DNA of 64,000 nt. It comes from an uncultured Bdellovibrionales bacterium. Its GTDB lineage: Bacteria > Bdellovibrionota > Bdellovibrionia > Bdellovibrionales > UBA1609. The notes under the pieces are model-generated. The model ran no database searches. It saw only the letters and a list, made by a program, of their open reading frames with translations, and had not been told where the DNA came from. This document shows positions 8,500 to 18,005 of the stretch, piece after piece. The position numbers and the translations under genes were made by a program. Every line of letters starts with the position of its first letter. The stretch's first letter is position 1. The stretch lies in the NCBI GenBank assembly GCA_938002015.1, contig CALLAU010000001.1:62001-126000 (forward strand). The letters are read 5' to 3'.

Positions 8500-10464
8500 G
8501 TGGGAAGTTTAGAAATCATACAATACCTTATTTTTGTGTTTCCATTACTTGGTTTTATTATCAATGGTGTAAACTTTAGAAAATCAAATGCACTTGTCGC
8601 TGGAACTATAGGAACATCAATGGTTTTTGGCTCATTTATTTGTGCAGTTCTTTTATTTTTAAAGCTTTATGGACTAACTCATGAGAGTCACGGCGAAGCT
8701 GTTGCAATAAGTTGGAAGTTTTTTGACTGGATCTACGTTGGAAATTTAAGTGTAGACTTTGCTTTTAGAATGGATCAAATCTCAGCTCTTATGATTCTTA
8801 TCATTACTGGAGTAGGTTCTTTGATTCATCTCTTTTCAGTAGGGTATATGTCTCATGATGAAAGGCCTTTTAAATATTTTGCTTATTTAAACCTTTTTAT
8901 CTTTAATATGCTTTTATTAGTTCTTGGGGAGAACCTTCTTATTACTTTTATAGGCTGGGAAGGAGTGGGGCTTTGTTCTTATCTTCTTATTGGTTTTTGG
9001 TTTTCAGACCCTAAAAAAGCTGCAGCTGGCATGAAGGCATTTATAACTAATAGGATTGGTGATGCGGGCTTTTTAGTAGGAATGTTCTTACTTTATAAAT
9101 TCTTAGGAACACTAGATTATGCAGCAATTGCATCTTTTACAGCTGATTCTGAAATTGGAGCAAACTTATCTCTTGGTGGATGGACATCTCCAGCAACTTT
9201 AATTGCTCTTGCTCTTTTTGTTGGAGTTACAGGTAAGTCAGCTCAAGTTCCACTTTATGTATGGCTTCCAGATGCAATGGCTGGTCCAACGCCTGTTTCG
9301 GCACTGATTCATGCAGCTACAATGGTAACGGCTGGTGTTTTTGTCCTTATTAAAATGGCAGGCCTGCTTTTATTAACTCCAGAGGCAATGTCTGTGATTG
9401 CTTATATTGGTGCTATTACAGCTTTTATGGGAGCTTTTATTGGTCTTACACAGTGGGATATTAAAAAAATACTAGCATATTCAACAGTCTCACAGCTTGG
9501 TTATATGATTTTAGCTGTTGGTGTTGGTGCTTTTACAGCAGCATTTTTTCATCTTATGACTCACGCGTTCTTTAAAGCTTTAATGTTCTTAGGTTCTGGT
9601 TCAGTGATTCACTCTATGCATGAAGAGCAAGATATTAGAAAAATGGGTGGTCTAAAAAAAGCAATGCCAATAACTCATTTAACTTTTTTAATTGGTTGGC
9701 TTGCAATTTTAGGTCTTCCTCCTTTTTCAGGTTTCTTTAGTAAGGATGAGATTCTTTATAATGCTTTTACAAGTCATCATGGTTCTACTTTTCTTTGGAT
9801 TATTGGTTTTATAACAGCTGGAATGACAGCATTTTATATGACAAGATTAATGGCTCTTACATTTTGGGGAGAGTCTAGAGTTTCTAAAGATGTGCATCCT
9901 CATGAAAGTCCAATTTCAATGACGCTTCCACTTATGGTACTTGCAGTGCTTGCTGCCTTTGGTGGTTTCTTAGGTATCCCTCACGTTATTGGAGCAATTC
10001 TTCCAGGGCACCCAGGTCACTGGTTAGAAACTTGGTTTCATACAGCAATTCCACACGGAGAAGCTCATGAAGCAAATGTTTTAGTTGAGTGGGTTTTAAT
10101 GGGCGTTTCTGTAACCTTAGCTTTAATAAGCGCTTATGTTGCTTACTCCATTTATGCTACTAAAAAAATGAGTAACAAACTTGTTACTGATAAGTTTCCA
10201 GCATTAGTAAGTCTTTCATCTGAAAAACTCTTTGTTGATGAAATATATTTTTCAAAAATTATTAACCCTTTGATTGAAATTTCAAAAGGTCTTTGGGTTT
10301 ATATTGACGTTGAACTTATAGATAAGTTTGTTTTAAAGACGGCAAGTTTTACTAAAAAGACTGGTCATGTTTCAAAGTTTTTTCAAAATGGTAATTTACA
10401 GAACTATGTTCTTTTATTCTCACTTGGTGCGGCGACTGTTATGGCAGTCTCGCTTTTAATGTGA
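8500..10464 (+). CDS. nuoL: NADH-quinone oxidoreductase subunit L
   Basis: A 654-residue antiporter-like subunit starting with GTG. Signatures are LFSVGYMSHDE, GWEGVGLCSYLLIGFW, the discontinuous-helix motif PDAMAGPTPVSALIHAATMV and the conserved Lys in QWDIKKILAYSTVSQLGYM. The C-terminal 150 residues match the position of the long lateral helix that runs along the membrane arm. It pumps protons at the distal end of complex I. Spacing to nuoM is 16 bases. Confidence 0.97.
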   Translation: MGSLEIIQYLIFVFPLLGFIINGVNFRKSNALVAGTIGTSMVFGSFICAVLLFLKLYGLTHESHGEAVAISWKFFDWIYVGNLSVDFAFRMDQISALMILIITGVGSLIHLFSVGYMSHDERPFKYFAYLNLFIFNMLLLVLGENLLITFIGWEGVGLCSYLLIGFWFSDPKKAAAGMKAFITNRIGDAGFLVGMFLLYKFLGTLDYAAIASFTADSEIGANLSLGGWTSPATLIALALFVGVTGKSAQVPLYVWLPDAMAGPTPVSALIHAATMVTAGVFVLIKMAGLLLLTPEAMSVIAYIGAITAFMGAFIGLTQWDIKKILAYSTVSQLGYMILAVGVGAFTAAFFHLMTHAFFKALMFLGSGSVIHSMHEEQDIRKMGGLKKAMPITHLTFLIGWLAILGLPPFSGFFSKDEILYNAFTSHHGSTFLWIIGFITAGMTAFYMTRLMALTFWGESRVSKDVHPHESPISMTLPLMVLAVLAAFGGFLGIPHVIGAILPGHPGHWLETWFHTAIPHGEAHEANVLVEWVLMGVSVTLALISAYVAYSIYATKKMSNKLVTDKFPALVSLSSEKLFVDEIYFSKIINPLIEISKGLWVYIDVELIDKFVLKTASFTKKTGHVSKFFQNGNLQNYVLLFSLGAATVMAVSLLM

Positions 10465-10480
10465 TTTTAGCGAAAGTGGT

Positions 10481-12004
10481 GTGATGATGTATTTAACGGG
10501 ACTTATTTTTCTACCTCTCTTTTTTCTTGTGCCTATTCTTTTCATGAAGAAGCCTTTGCAAGTTAAAGCGATTTCTTTTTTCTTCTCTGTAGTTCATTTT
10601 ATTTATTCACTTGGACTTTTCTTAAAATTTAATATGAATGAGGCCGGTTTTCAGCTCAGCGAGAAGCTTCCATTAATAAAATCTCTTGGGATTTATTATG
10701 CTATTGGAGTGGATGGGATTTCTTTTTGGCTTGTTTTATTAACAACTTTCTTGCTTCCTCTTATTTATCTTGGTTGTTGGAACTCGATGAATAAGAATCC
10801 AAGAACTTATGCTGTAAGTTTATTCTTACTTCAGGTTTCAATGCTTGGAACATTCTTAGCTCAAGACCTTGTGCTCTTTTATCTTTTCTTTGAAAGCAGT
10901 CTGATTCCAATGTTTTTACTTATTGGTATTTGGGGTGGTGCTCAAAAGCTTTATGCTACAGTTAAGTTCTTTCTTTACACTATGTTTGGCTCAGTTTTCA
11001 TGCTTGGTGCTATTATTACACTAATGATTCTAAATCATTCTGTTACTGGAACTTATAGTTCACTACTTTCAGACCTTTCTTTACTTAATATTTCTTTTGT
11101 ACAGGATTCTTTGTTTTCAACTCAAACTCTTCTCTTCTTTGGGTTTGCCCTTGCTTTTGCTGTTAAAACCCCACTTTTTCCAGTACACACTTGGCTTCCT
11201 GATGCACACGTTCAGGCCCCAACGCCTGGTTCAGTTGTTTTAGCTGGTGTAATGTTAAAGATGGGTACCTACGGTTTTATGAGGTTTGTTCTCCCACTTT
11301 TCCCTGAGGCTGCGGTAAACTATGGATGGATCTTTTGTGTATTAGCTGTTTTTGGAATCATTTATGGTGCTTTAGTTGCTCTTGTTCAAACAGATATTAA
11401 GAAGCTTGTTGCCTACTCTTCAGTTTCTCATATGGGTTATGTGATTCTCGGTATTTTTTCTTTTAATGAATTAGCACATACAGGAGCACTTTATCAGATG
11501 CTTAACCATGGTGTGAGCACTGGTGCTTTGTTCTTATTAGTTGGAATGATTTATGAAAGAACTCATAATAGAGAAATCTCTTATTATGGTGGTTTAGCTA
11601 AGCTTATGCCGATTTATACGATTGTGTTTTTAGTTATTACTTTCTCAAGTATAGCCGTCCCGTTAACAAATGGCTTTATTGGTGAGTTCTTAATTCTTTT
11701 AGGCGCATTTGAATATAACTATATATACGGGATTTTTGCCACAACTGGTGTGGTTCTTGGGGCCACTTATATGCTTTGGATGGTTAAGAGAGTCTTCTTT
11801 GGAGAAGTGTCAAATAATTTAAAAGAACTTTCTTTACCAGATCTTAACCTAAAAGAATCTCTTGCGCTTGCGCCACTTGTGATTTTAGTTTTTGTGATGG
11901 GGTTATTTCCAAATCTATTTATTCAATTTACGAAATCATCTTTAGATGAGCTGAGTGCAACTGTTAATGTTGAACAGCCTTATAAAGTAAGTGAGGAGAA
12001 GTGA
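10481..12004 (+). CDS. nuoM: NADH-quinone oxidoreductase subunit M
   Basis: A 507-residue antiporter-like complex I subunit. The key motifs are FYLFFESSLIPMFLLIGIWG, FPVHTWLPDAHVQAPTPGS and TDIKKLVAYSSVSHMGYV. The first three codons are GTG-ATG-ATG, so the exact start is uncertain by one or two codons; all three lie in the same frame. It overlaps nuoN by four bases. Confidence 0.97.
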   Translation: MMMYLTGLIFLPLFFLVPILFMKKPLQVKAISFFFSVVHFIYSLGLFLKFNMNEAGFQLSEKLPLIKSLGIYYAIGVDGISFWLVLLTTFLLPLIYLGCWNSMNKNPRTYAVSLFLLQVSMLGTFLAQDLVLFYLFFESSLIPMFLLIGIWGGAQKLYATVKFFLYTMFGSVFMLGAIITLMILNHSVTGTYSSLLSDLSLLNISFVQDSLFSTQTLLFFGFALAFAVKTPLFPVHTWLPDAHVQAPTPGSVVLAGVMLKMGTYGFMRFVLPLFPEAAVNYGWIFCVLAVFGIIYGALVALVQTDIKKLVAYSSVSHMGYVILGIFSFNELAHTGALYQMLNHGVSTGALFLLVGMIYERTHNREISYYGGLAKLMPIYTIVFLVITFSSIAVPLTNGFIGEFLILLGAFEYNYIYGIFATTGVVLGATYMLWMVKRVFFGEVSNNLKELSLPDLNLKESLALAPLVILVFVMGLFPNLFIQFTKSSLDELSATVNVEQPYKVSEEK

Positions 12005-13503
12005 TGAATTCACCAGCGTCTGTATCATTAGTTGAAATCTTTTTAGTTTCACCAGCGATTGCTCTTTTTGTTTTAAGCCTCTTGCCGCTTACAATTAAAG
12101 TTTTAAGAGGTAATCAAGAGCCCCCTAAATCCCTAGTGCTTTTAACGGGTGTTTTTGCTCTTATTGTCTCTTTAGCCCTTAATGTGATTACTTATAATAA
12201 TGTGATTGTCGCACAAAACTCTTTAATGGCTTTTTCTAATTCACTCATCTTTAGTACAAACTCTTACTGGGCAGTTAACTTATGCCTGCTTTTTTCAATA
12301 CCAGCGTTAATGCTTTGTTATTCACACAAGGCTATTAGACCAGGGCAGTTCTCTGAATTTACGTTTTTAATGTTAAGCTCAGTTCTTGGAATGCTCACTC
12401 TGTCTTGGGCAAATGACCTTATAATGCTTTTTATTGGTATAGAGCTTATGTCCTTGCCTCTTTATATTATGGTTTTAATGTCTTTAGAAAGAAGAGTCTC
12501 AAAAGAAGCTGCGCTAAAGTATTTTGTTTTAGGCTCAGTTGCTTCAGCATTCTTTTTACTAGGAATGGCTTTTATTTATGGTGCAACAGTTTCTAATCAT
12601 GGTTATCAAGTGGTTACTAAACTGAGTAGAATTGCAGAAGTTTCAGAAGCCTTAATGGCAAGTGATAGGCTTTTCTTTATTGGTTCCATTTGCATGCTTA
12701 TGTCTATGGCTTTTAAAATTGCACTTTTTCCTTTTCACTCTTGGTCGCCAGATGTTTATGAAGGATCAAACACTTCTTTAACTTATTATATGATTGTTCC
12801 TGTAAAAATTGCTTCAGTCTTTGCGTTTTCTAAAGTCCTTCATGCAGGAATGTTAAGCTATAGTTTTGTTCTTCAAGATATTTTTCAGTGGCTTGCGGTA
12901 CTTACGATGCTTGTTGGGAGTTTTGGTGCAATTCTTCAAACAAGTGTAAAAAGAATTCTAGCTTACTCGAGTATTTCTCATTCTGGCTACCTTATGATGG
13001 GGCTTTTGGCTTTTTCAATTAAAGGAACGAGCTTAGAGATGACAGCGATTATGTTTTATCTGCTAGGTTACGGTCTTCTTACAGCCCTTACGTTTAGTTT
13101 TTTAATTTATTTTGAAAATAAAAAAGGAAGTCAAATTTTACTTGAAGATTTAAATGGCCTTGGTTTTAAGGTTCCTCTTTTATCTTTAGGGATGCTTTTT
13201 GGAATTTTAGGTGTAGCTGGGATGCCACCTTTTGTTGGTTTTTTTGGTAAGGTTTTTATTTTTAAGGAAGCTGTAGACACTGGGCTTTACTGGGTTGTGT
13301 TTTGGGGCTTGATAAATTCTGTGATAGCTGCATTTTATTATATAAAAATAGTTGTTCATCTTTATTTAAAAGAAGAAAACTCATTTATTAAATTATGGGA
13401 TAACGCTCATTTTAGTGCACAAAATCTTAGCTTTTTTTCAAAACTGATGGTTGGTTCAGGTTTAGTTCTAGCTTTATTCATGCCAATACTTCTAGCTTCT
13501 TAG
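12001..13503 (+). CDS. nuoN: NADH-quinone oxidoreductase subunit N
   Basis: A 500-residue antiporter-like complex I subunit. Signatures are FIGIELMSLPLYIM, FHSWSPDVYEGSNTSLTYYM and the Lys-containing SVKRILAYSSISHSGYLMMG. The start is GTG followed by ATG, and the GTG overlaps the nuoM stop (GTGATG). It is the last nuo gene of this locus; two unrelated small genes follow after an 88-base gap. Confidence 0.97.
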   Translation: MMNSPASVSLVEIFLVSPAIALFVLSLLPLTIKVLRGNQEPPKSLVLLTGVFALIVSLALNVITYNNVIVAQNSLMAFSNSLIFSTNSYWAVNLCLLFSIPALMLCYSHKAIRPGQFSEFTFLMLSSVLGMLTLSWANDLIMLFIGIELMSLPLYIMVLMSLERRVSKEAALKYFVLGSVASAFFLLGMAFIYGATVSNHGYQVVTKLSRIAEVSEALMASDRLFFIGSICMLMSMAFKIALFPFHSWSPDVYEGSNTSLTYYMIVPVKIASVFAFSKVLHAGMLSYSFVLQDIFQWLAVLTMLVGSFGAILQTSVKRILAYSSISHSGYLMMGLLAFSIKGTSLEMTAIMFYLLGYGLLTALTFSFLIYFENKKGSQILLEDLNGLGFKVPLLSLGMLFGILGVAGMPPFVGFFGKVFIFKEAVDTGLYWVVFWGLINSVIAAFYYIKIVVHLYLKEENSFIKLWDNAHFSAQNLSFFSKLMVGSGLVLALFMPILLAS

Positions 13504-13562
13504 TTTTAAGGTAAACTTTTCAGCCGATTAAAGATGTTTCTTGATTTTTTAATGAGAGATCA

Positions 13563-13583
13563 TATAAACTATTATTGTTTATA
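13563..13583. repeat. short inverted repeat upstream of the post-nuo gene pair
   Basis: TATAAAC (13563-13569) and GTTTATA (13577-13583) are perfect complements around a 7-base spacer, nine bases before the ATG at 13592, which has no evident Shine-Dalgarno sequence. It may be an operator or a mRNA hairpin. In AT-rich DNA chance is also possible. Confidence 0.3.
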
Positions 13584-13591
13584 CGATTTTT

Positions 13592-14266
13592 ATGAAATTA
13601 GAGAAAGAAAATAATTCAGATAAAGAACTTCAAGTATTTTTAAATGCTTGTATGGGCCTTAAAAAAGAGCTTTTAAGATATAATATAGAGGTTGATGCTT
13701 TTTCAAGTTTATCAAAAGATAAGGCACTGTTAACAGAAGGCTTATCAGACTTAAAAGCTTGTATAGTCTCTGAGACAAACAGAATGTCAGAAATCTCTAG
13801 TAAATATGATACAGCTGAGCATGAGGTTAAGAATATTTGGGGCTTTTTAAAAAAGAATAAATTTAAATTTTCTAAAGACTTATTTGATCTTATTAAAGAA
13901 GACCATTTTATTGAAGTGTATGACTCAAGTTTTAGAGCCATATATAGAGACCCAAACACTTACCGGAATACATCATACAGTATAGCGGATCTTTATTTAT
14001 ATCCTTGGAATGATCTATATGGTCGAGATGATAAGTATAATATAGCTATAGCTGAGAAAGTCGTAGAAGCCTTTTATTCAGAGAAGACAAGTATTATAGA
14101 GGTGGGTGTTGGCCCACATGAGTGCTTTGAGCGTTTTTCAAAGAAAATGCTAGTAGCCACTACTCATCCTCATTTTTTTGCACCAATACAAAGTGAAGAG
14201 GGGCTTAGAGCTGTGATGACGGTTAATAGTATTATCAACATTGAATCAAGGCTTGTTAGTAAATGA
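13592..14266 (+). CDS. conserved-looking protein of unknown function
   Basis: A 224-residue, soluble, charge-rich protein with no signal peptide or membrane segment. The first 100 residues look helical, with Lys, Glu and Ser-rich stretches suggesting a coiled coil. The C-terminal half has aromatic, globular-looking sequence (YLYPWNDLYGRDD, SIIEVGVGPHECFERF, ATTHPHFFAP). I do not recognise a family. The ATG lacks an obvious Shine-Dalgarno box. Its TGA overlaps the start of the next gene (ATGA), so the two are coupled. It lies 88 bases downstream of nuoN and may be read through from the nuo operon. Confidence 0.6.
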   Translation: MKLEKENNSDKELQVFLNACMGLKKELLRYNIEVDAFSSLSKDKALLTEGLSDLKACIVSETNRMSEISSKYDTAEHEVKNIWGFLKKNKFKFSKDLFDLIKEDHFIEVYDSSFRAIYRDPNTYRNTSYSIADLYLYPWNDLYGRDDKYNIAIAEKVVEAFYSEKTSIIEVGVGPHECFERFSKKMLVATTHPHFFAPIQSEEGLRAVMTVNSIINIESRLVSK

Positions 14267-14517
14267 TAAACACATATGAGGCTTATAAGAAATTAAGGCT
14301 TTTAGAAGAATTTATTAATTCAAAAACTGAATCAACAGTTTGGTCTAATCTGGAAGTCTTAAATAATCTAAGTGAAGATGGTTTTAATAAAGCAGCTCTT
14401 ATTATTGATGAGCAATATGAGCTTTATTCAAAGCTTAGTGGTTTTGATAAAGCCAGTAAAAAAATTGATGGCATGAAGGATAACTTAATTAAAGTTTTCC
14501 CACCTTTTAAAGCTTAA
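14263..14517 (+). CDS. small protein of unknown function, coupled to the upstream gene
   Basis: An 84-residue soluble, helical-looking protein with no recognisable motif. It begins inside the stop of the preceding gene (ATGA overlap), a strong sign that both are real and made together. It ends nine bases before the stop of the convergent patatin gene. Function unknown. Confidence 0.55.
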   Translation: MINTYEAYKKLRLLEEFINSKTESTVWSNLEVLNNLSEDGFNKAALIIDEQYELYSKLSGFDKASKKIDGMKDNLIKVFPPFKA

Positions 14518-14525
14518 AATAAAGC

Positions 14526-15719
14526 TTATTTAAATTCAAAATCTCTTAAAGAGTCCATGGCTGACCTAAACCCAATAGTTACAATTTTATTTAGTATTTT
14601 AGGGTTAAGTGAAAAGTGATCAGCAAAGAACATTTCATGGTCTGAAGAAGATGGGTGGATATAAATAACCTTTGATTTTCGACTCGGGAAAAACTTTTGC
14701 TCTAAAGCTTCGATATAGTCTTTAGCACTTTTTTCGGGCATATGTTTTTTTAGGTCCTTTTCAAGGTCTGTAAAAAGAAGATGCATTTTAAGCTTATGGC
14801 GTCTGTGATTTGAGATCTTTTGCTGAATAAGCTGATAAAGAGCCTGGTTGGCAATTATGGGTATCCCATACTCGTTTAAGCTTCCCATGTCCTCTGTATA
14901 CTCATAGGGGTGCATTGAGTAAGATACAATGACTAGGTCAGATCCTTGCTCTAAAGCCACGTGACTACTCAAGGAGTCCCTTATTTCACCATCAAAGTAG
15001 AATTTTTCATCTATTTTATAAGGAGCAAACATAGGAGGCAGGGCAGCTGAAGCACAGATGGCGTCCTTCATCTTAACGTCAGTGATATAATCTGCAGTAT
15101 CTCCATATTTATTTTCACTTTCAATTCTATGTGAGCAAAAGATAGCCTTTTTCGCATAGTCTAAATAAGTGGCAATTATAAAAAGATTAGGTTTTAAATC
15201 GTCAAAAAAGACCCTTTCATCTTGAAAAACGGATTCTTGAAAATATTCACCTATTTTCTTTGAAGAAAAAAGACCGTTTACCTTAAATGATTTCTTTAAC
15301 AAGACCTCTAAGCCTCCCCAAACCATAGAGTCTTTAGAGAACAAAGAGGGTATCCATTTTGCTGGATTTGCAGAGTCTAATTTAATTGAAAAGACATCTC
15401 TATAACTTAACCTAGGCAATTTTACTGTAGGGTTTAAAGAGTCAAACTGGAGAGTATCCAGGCTGTGCTTACCCTGGGTAAAGGCATAAATAACGTCTTC
15501 AACAGAGTATCCAGCAGCATAGAAAGAAGCAATAATAGAGCCGGCACTTGAGCCTACATAATTTTTAAAGGCCATATTATTAGTACTTAAATCCCCATAA
15601 TTTCCAATAGAGAAGCCTTTTTGCTTTAGAGCAAGGCTGACACCAACGTGAAATGCCGCGGCTTTCATACCGCCACCACTTAAAACTAATGAAGGAGACT
15701 CAACTTTAACAGATTCCAT
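14526..15719 (-). CDS. patatin-like phospholipase (PNPLA family)
   Basis: A 397-residue cytoplasmic-looking protein (no signal peptide). The patatin elements are the Gly-rich oxyanion stretch SGGGMKAAAFHVG (14-26), the nucleophile elbow GSSAGS (56-61, Ser58) and the second catalytic residue in FDGE (Asp243). Patatins hydrolyse acyl groups of phospholipids or neutral lipids with a Ser-Asp dyad. Two positions are unusual: the oxyanion motif reads GGGMKA rather than the common GGGxRG, and the Asp motif is DGE instead of DGG or DGA. The C-terminal 150 residues are charged and without a known domain. It is a single gene in convergent orientation with the two unknown genes. Confidence 0.85.
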   Translation of the reverse strand: MESVKVESPSLVLSGGGMKAAAFHVGVSLALKQKGFSIGNYGDLSTNNMAFKNYVGSSAGSIIASFYAAGYSVEDVIYAFTQGKHSLDTLQFDSLNPTVKLPRLSYRDVFSIKLDSANPAKWIPSLFSKDSMVWGGLEVLLKKSFKVNGLFSSKKIGEYFQESVFQDERVFFDDLKPNLFIIATYLDYAKKAIFCSHRIESENKYGDTADYITDVKMKDAICASAALPPMFAPYKIDEKFYFDGEIRDSLSSHVALEQGSDLVIVSYSMHPYEYTEDMGSLNEYGIPIIANQALYQLIQQKISNHRRHKLKMHLLFTDLEKDLKKHMPEKSAKDYIEALEQKFFPSRKSKVIYIHPSSSDHEMFFADHFSLNPKILNKIVTIGFRSAMDSLRDFEFK

Positions 15720-15889
15720 ATACTCTATTGTGAGCCTGACTAGCCTCTTGGTTCAAGCAAAAAACTAGATAAAAGATTTAAATATTCATTGACCAGGTCC
15801 AGTATTCATAGGTTAAAGTCCTGAATAGGCACTTTATTCTTTACACTTTTAGGGGCTAAGGATAATTTTTGATAACCAGGAGGATAGTC

Positions 15890-16456
15890 TTGAGCAATGA
15901 ATTTTGGATGTCTCTTACAGAGTATTCAGCTAAGCACGGAGTGAGTATCTCTACGTTGCGTAGAAGGATTAAAAAAGATGAGATTCCATACGTTCTAGAT
16001 AATGGAAAGTATATTCTGCCAGACAAGCCTTTTGGTGAGTTGACGTCTTCCTATCAGTCAAATTCTGTCGCCCCCCCACAATCGGTTGTTCAGAGTCAAT
16101 CAATTAAGAAGACAGCTAAGGCTCAAGAAGAAACTTTCTTAGAGCCTTTAGGTTTAAGTCTTTCTATTGAAGAGGATGAAGATGTAGAAATGGTGGATAA
16201 AACTCCGGCATCTACTAAGGTTACAAAGCAAACATCAAGCTCATCTCTTAGATCCGGTATTATTGATAGCAGCCCCTTAGATGAGTTAAAAAAAGCATAT
16301 GCACTGATCTTACAAGAAAAAGAAGAGCAAATTACATATTTGAAACAACATATCGTTGATCTGCAGACTTTAAATAAGGCATTTGAAAGTGAGATTGATC
16401 GTTTAAATGACGAGAAGATTTTTGAAGAGCCTTCCTTTATGAAGCACAGCTTCTAG
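15890..16456 (+). CDS. HTH-type protein with C-terminal coiled coil, unknown function
   Basis: A 188-residue protein starting with TTG at 15890, chosen because a perfect AGGAGG lies six bases upstream; the longer frame from another TTG at 15869 would place that box inside the gene. Residues 5-45 (SLTEYSAKHGVSISTLRRRI, then IPYVLDNGKYIL) have the layout of an excisionase/MerR-type helix-turn-helix with a small wing. Residues 45-130 are Ser/Gln/Asp-rich and probably disordered, and residues 135-180 form heptad-like LKxxY...LxxLNK repeats. The domain layout suggests a DNA-binding protein that dimerises. It lies just before the OmpA gene on the same strand; no target is known. Confidence 0.65.
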   Translation: MSNEFWMSLTEYSAKHGVSISTLRRRIKKDEIPYVLDNGKYILPDKPFGELTSSYQSNSVAPPQSVVQSQSIKKTAKAQEETFLEPLGLSLSIEEDEDVEMVDKTPASTKVTKQTSSSSLRSGIIDSSPLDELKKAYALILQEKEEQITYLKQHIVDLQTLNKAFESEIDRLNDEKIFEEPSFMKHSF

Positions 16457-16570
16457 TTTCTTAAAAACACATCAAACAAAGAGATTATTAAGTTTAAGGT
16501 TAAAAGTTGACCTCTTAACTCTATACGCGTGAAATAGACGTGTTTTAAGAGCTAAGAAGGAGTGTATGAT

Positions 16571-17923
16571 ATGCTTAGAAGTACTTTGGCGGTAATAGCT
16601 ATATTAGGTTTTTCAAGTTTTGCATCAGCAAACTATGTGGGAAGTCAGTCTCAATATTTTAATGTAAATCCGGGTAATATGGATTTTTTCACAGTTCATT
16701 CATCAAGAACTTTGCCAAAAAATACTGTTAAGACAACGATCTTCTTTGATTATGCAGGAAATATTCATTACTCAAGTCCGAGTTTAAAAAACAATGTGAT
16801 GCAAGCTCAATTAGGTTTTGCAGTTGGTGTTTCTGATAAAATGTCTTTCTCTTTAGCCGGTACAGGTATTATTGATTACAATGATAAAGAAGGTGATCCG
16901 TACACGGATGATAATTTTACACATATCAGGGCCAACTTAAAATATAGATGGTGTGATTGTGAAAGTGGAGGCTGGGCAACGGTTTTAAGTCTTGGATATG
17001 GTGTGGCTGATCCAGATTACTTTGTTGGTGATGAAGATGATTATACAGCAGCTGTTTTAATGGCTTATGATCGTCTTATTACAGATAGAGTAAGGTTTGC
17101 AGCAAACATTGGTTATAGATATGGTTCAAGTGGAGATCCTTTAACTTCGCCAGCTCTTGCAGGATACCCAGCTTTTACTGAAACAAGAGGTGGAAGTGAT
17201 GTGCTTGCATCAGTAGGTTTAAACGTTATTTTAAACGATAAGCTAACGGGTGTTACAGAAGTTTATGCCACTCTTCCAACAGATGAGTTTTTTGATTTTA
17301 AAACAGAAGCTGGTGATTTAGACCAAAAAGGTGCAGAGATCCTTTTAGGTGCTAACTATAAAGCCGGAGAAAGTCTTGATCTTGGTTTTGGTGGAACTGT
17401 GGGTGTTTTCTCTCAAGCACAGAATGCTGACTGGAGATTATTTGTAGGAATTGGATACGCTTTTGGTGGTGAAGTAGAAAACTCTGAATTTAATATGATG
17501 GGTTCAAGCTCTGCTCCAGCTCCTAAAAAGTCTGAAGCTAAGCCAATCTCTGAGCCAGTTAAAATCGAGAATGCTCCAGTTTTAAAAGAGTTTAATATCA
17601 GCGCTAAATTCCCTTCTGGTAGTTCAAATTTAACAGCTGAGGCGAAAAAGCAAATTGATCCTGTTGGAAAATTCTTACAAACGAATAAAGAATATAGAAT
17701 GGTATTTGTAGAAGGTCATACAGACTCAGCTGGAGCGGAAGCTTTTAACCAGTCATTAAGTGAGAGAAGAGCTAGAATGATTAAAAACTATATCATGAGA
17801 ACATATGATGTGCCTGACACAAAAATTCAAGCAATAGGTTTTGGTGAGACTTCTCCTGTAGCAGATAACTCAACACCTGTAGGTAGAGCTAAAAATAGAA
17901 GAGTTATTGTTAAAGTAAAATAA
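16571..17923 (+). CDS. OmpA-family outer-membrane protein
   Basis: A 450-residue protein with a signal peptide (MLRSTLAVIAILGFSSFASA). The ATG at 16571 is favoured since AAGGAG lies eight bases upstream; an in-frame GTG at 16562 overlaps that box. Residues 20-305 form a beta-barrel-like domain with many alternating strands, residues 310-335 are a Ser/Pro/Lys linker, and residues 340-450 are an OmpA-like peptidoglycan-binding domain with VEGHTDSAG and the matching Arg in SLSERRA. Such proteins link the outer membrane to peptidoglycan. It is monocistronic, ended by a strong terminator. Confidence 0.9.
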   Translation: MLRSTLAVIAILGFSSFASANYVGSQSQYFNVNPGNMDFFTVHSSRTLPKNTVKTTIFFDYAGNIHYSSPSLKNNVMQAQLGFAVGVSDKMSFSLAGTGIIDYNDKEGDPYTDDNFTHIRANLKYRWCDCESGGWATVLSLGYGVADPDYFVGDEDDYTAAVLMAYDRLITDRVRFAANIGYRYGSSGDPLTSPALAGYPAFTETRGGSDVLASVGLNVILNDKLTGVTEVYATLPTDEFFDFKTEAGDLDQKGAEILLGANYKAGESLDLGFGGTVGVFSQAQNADWRLFVGIGYAFGGEVENSEFNMMGSSSAPAPKKSEAKPISEPVKIENAPVLKEFNISAKFPSGSSNLTAEAKKQIDPVGKFLQTNKEYRMVFVEGHTDSAGAEAFNQSLSERRARMIKNYIMRTYDVPDTKIQAIGFGETSPVADNSTPVGRAKNRRVIVKVK

Positions 17924-17944
17924 TCTTTAAAGTAATTTAAAAAT

Positions 17945-17979
17945 AAAAAAGGCTAACTGTTAAAAGTTAGCCTTTTTTT
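17945..17979. terminator. bidirectional terminator between the OmpA gene and lon
   Basis: GGCTAACT (17951-17958) pairs with AGTTAGCC (17965-17972), extended by six A on the left and a T run on the right, so it can terminate both convergent genes. Confidence 0.88.
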
Positions 17980-18005
17980 ATATAAGCAAGATAAAGATAC
18001 AAATC

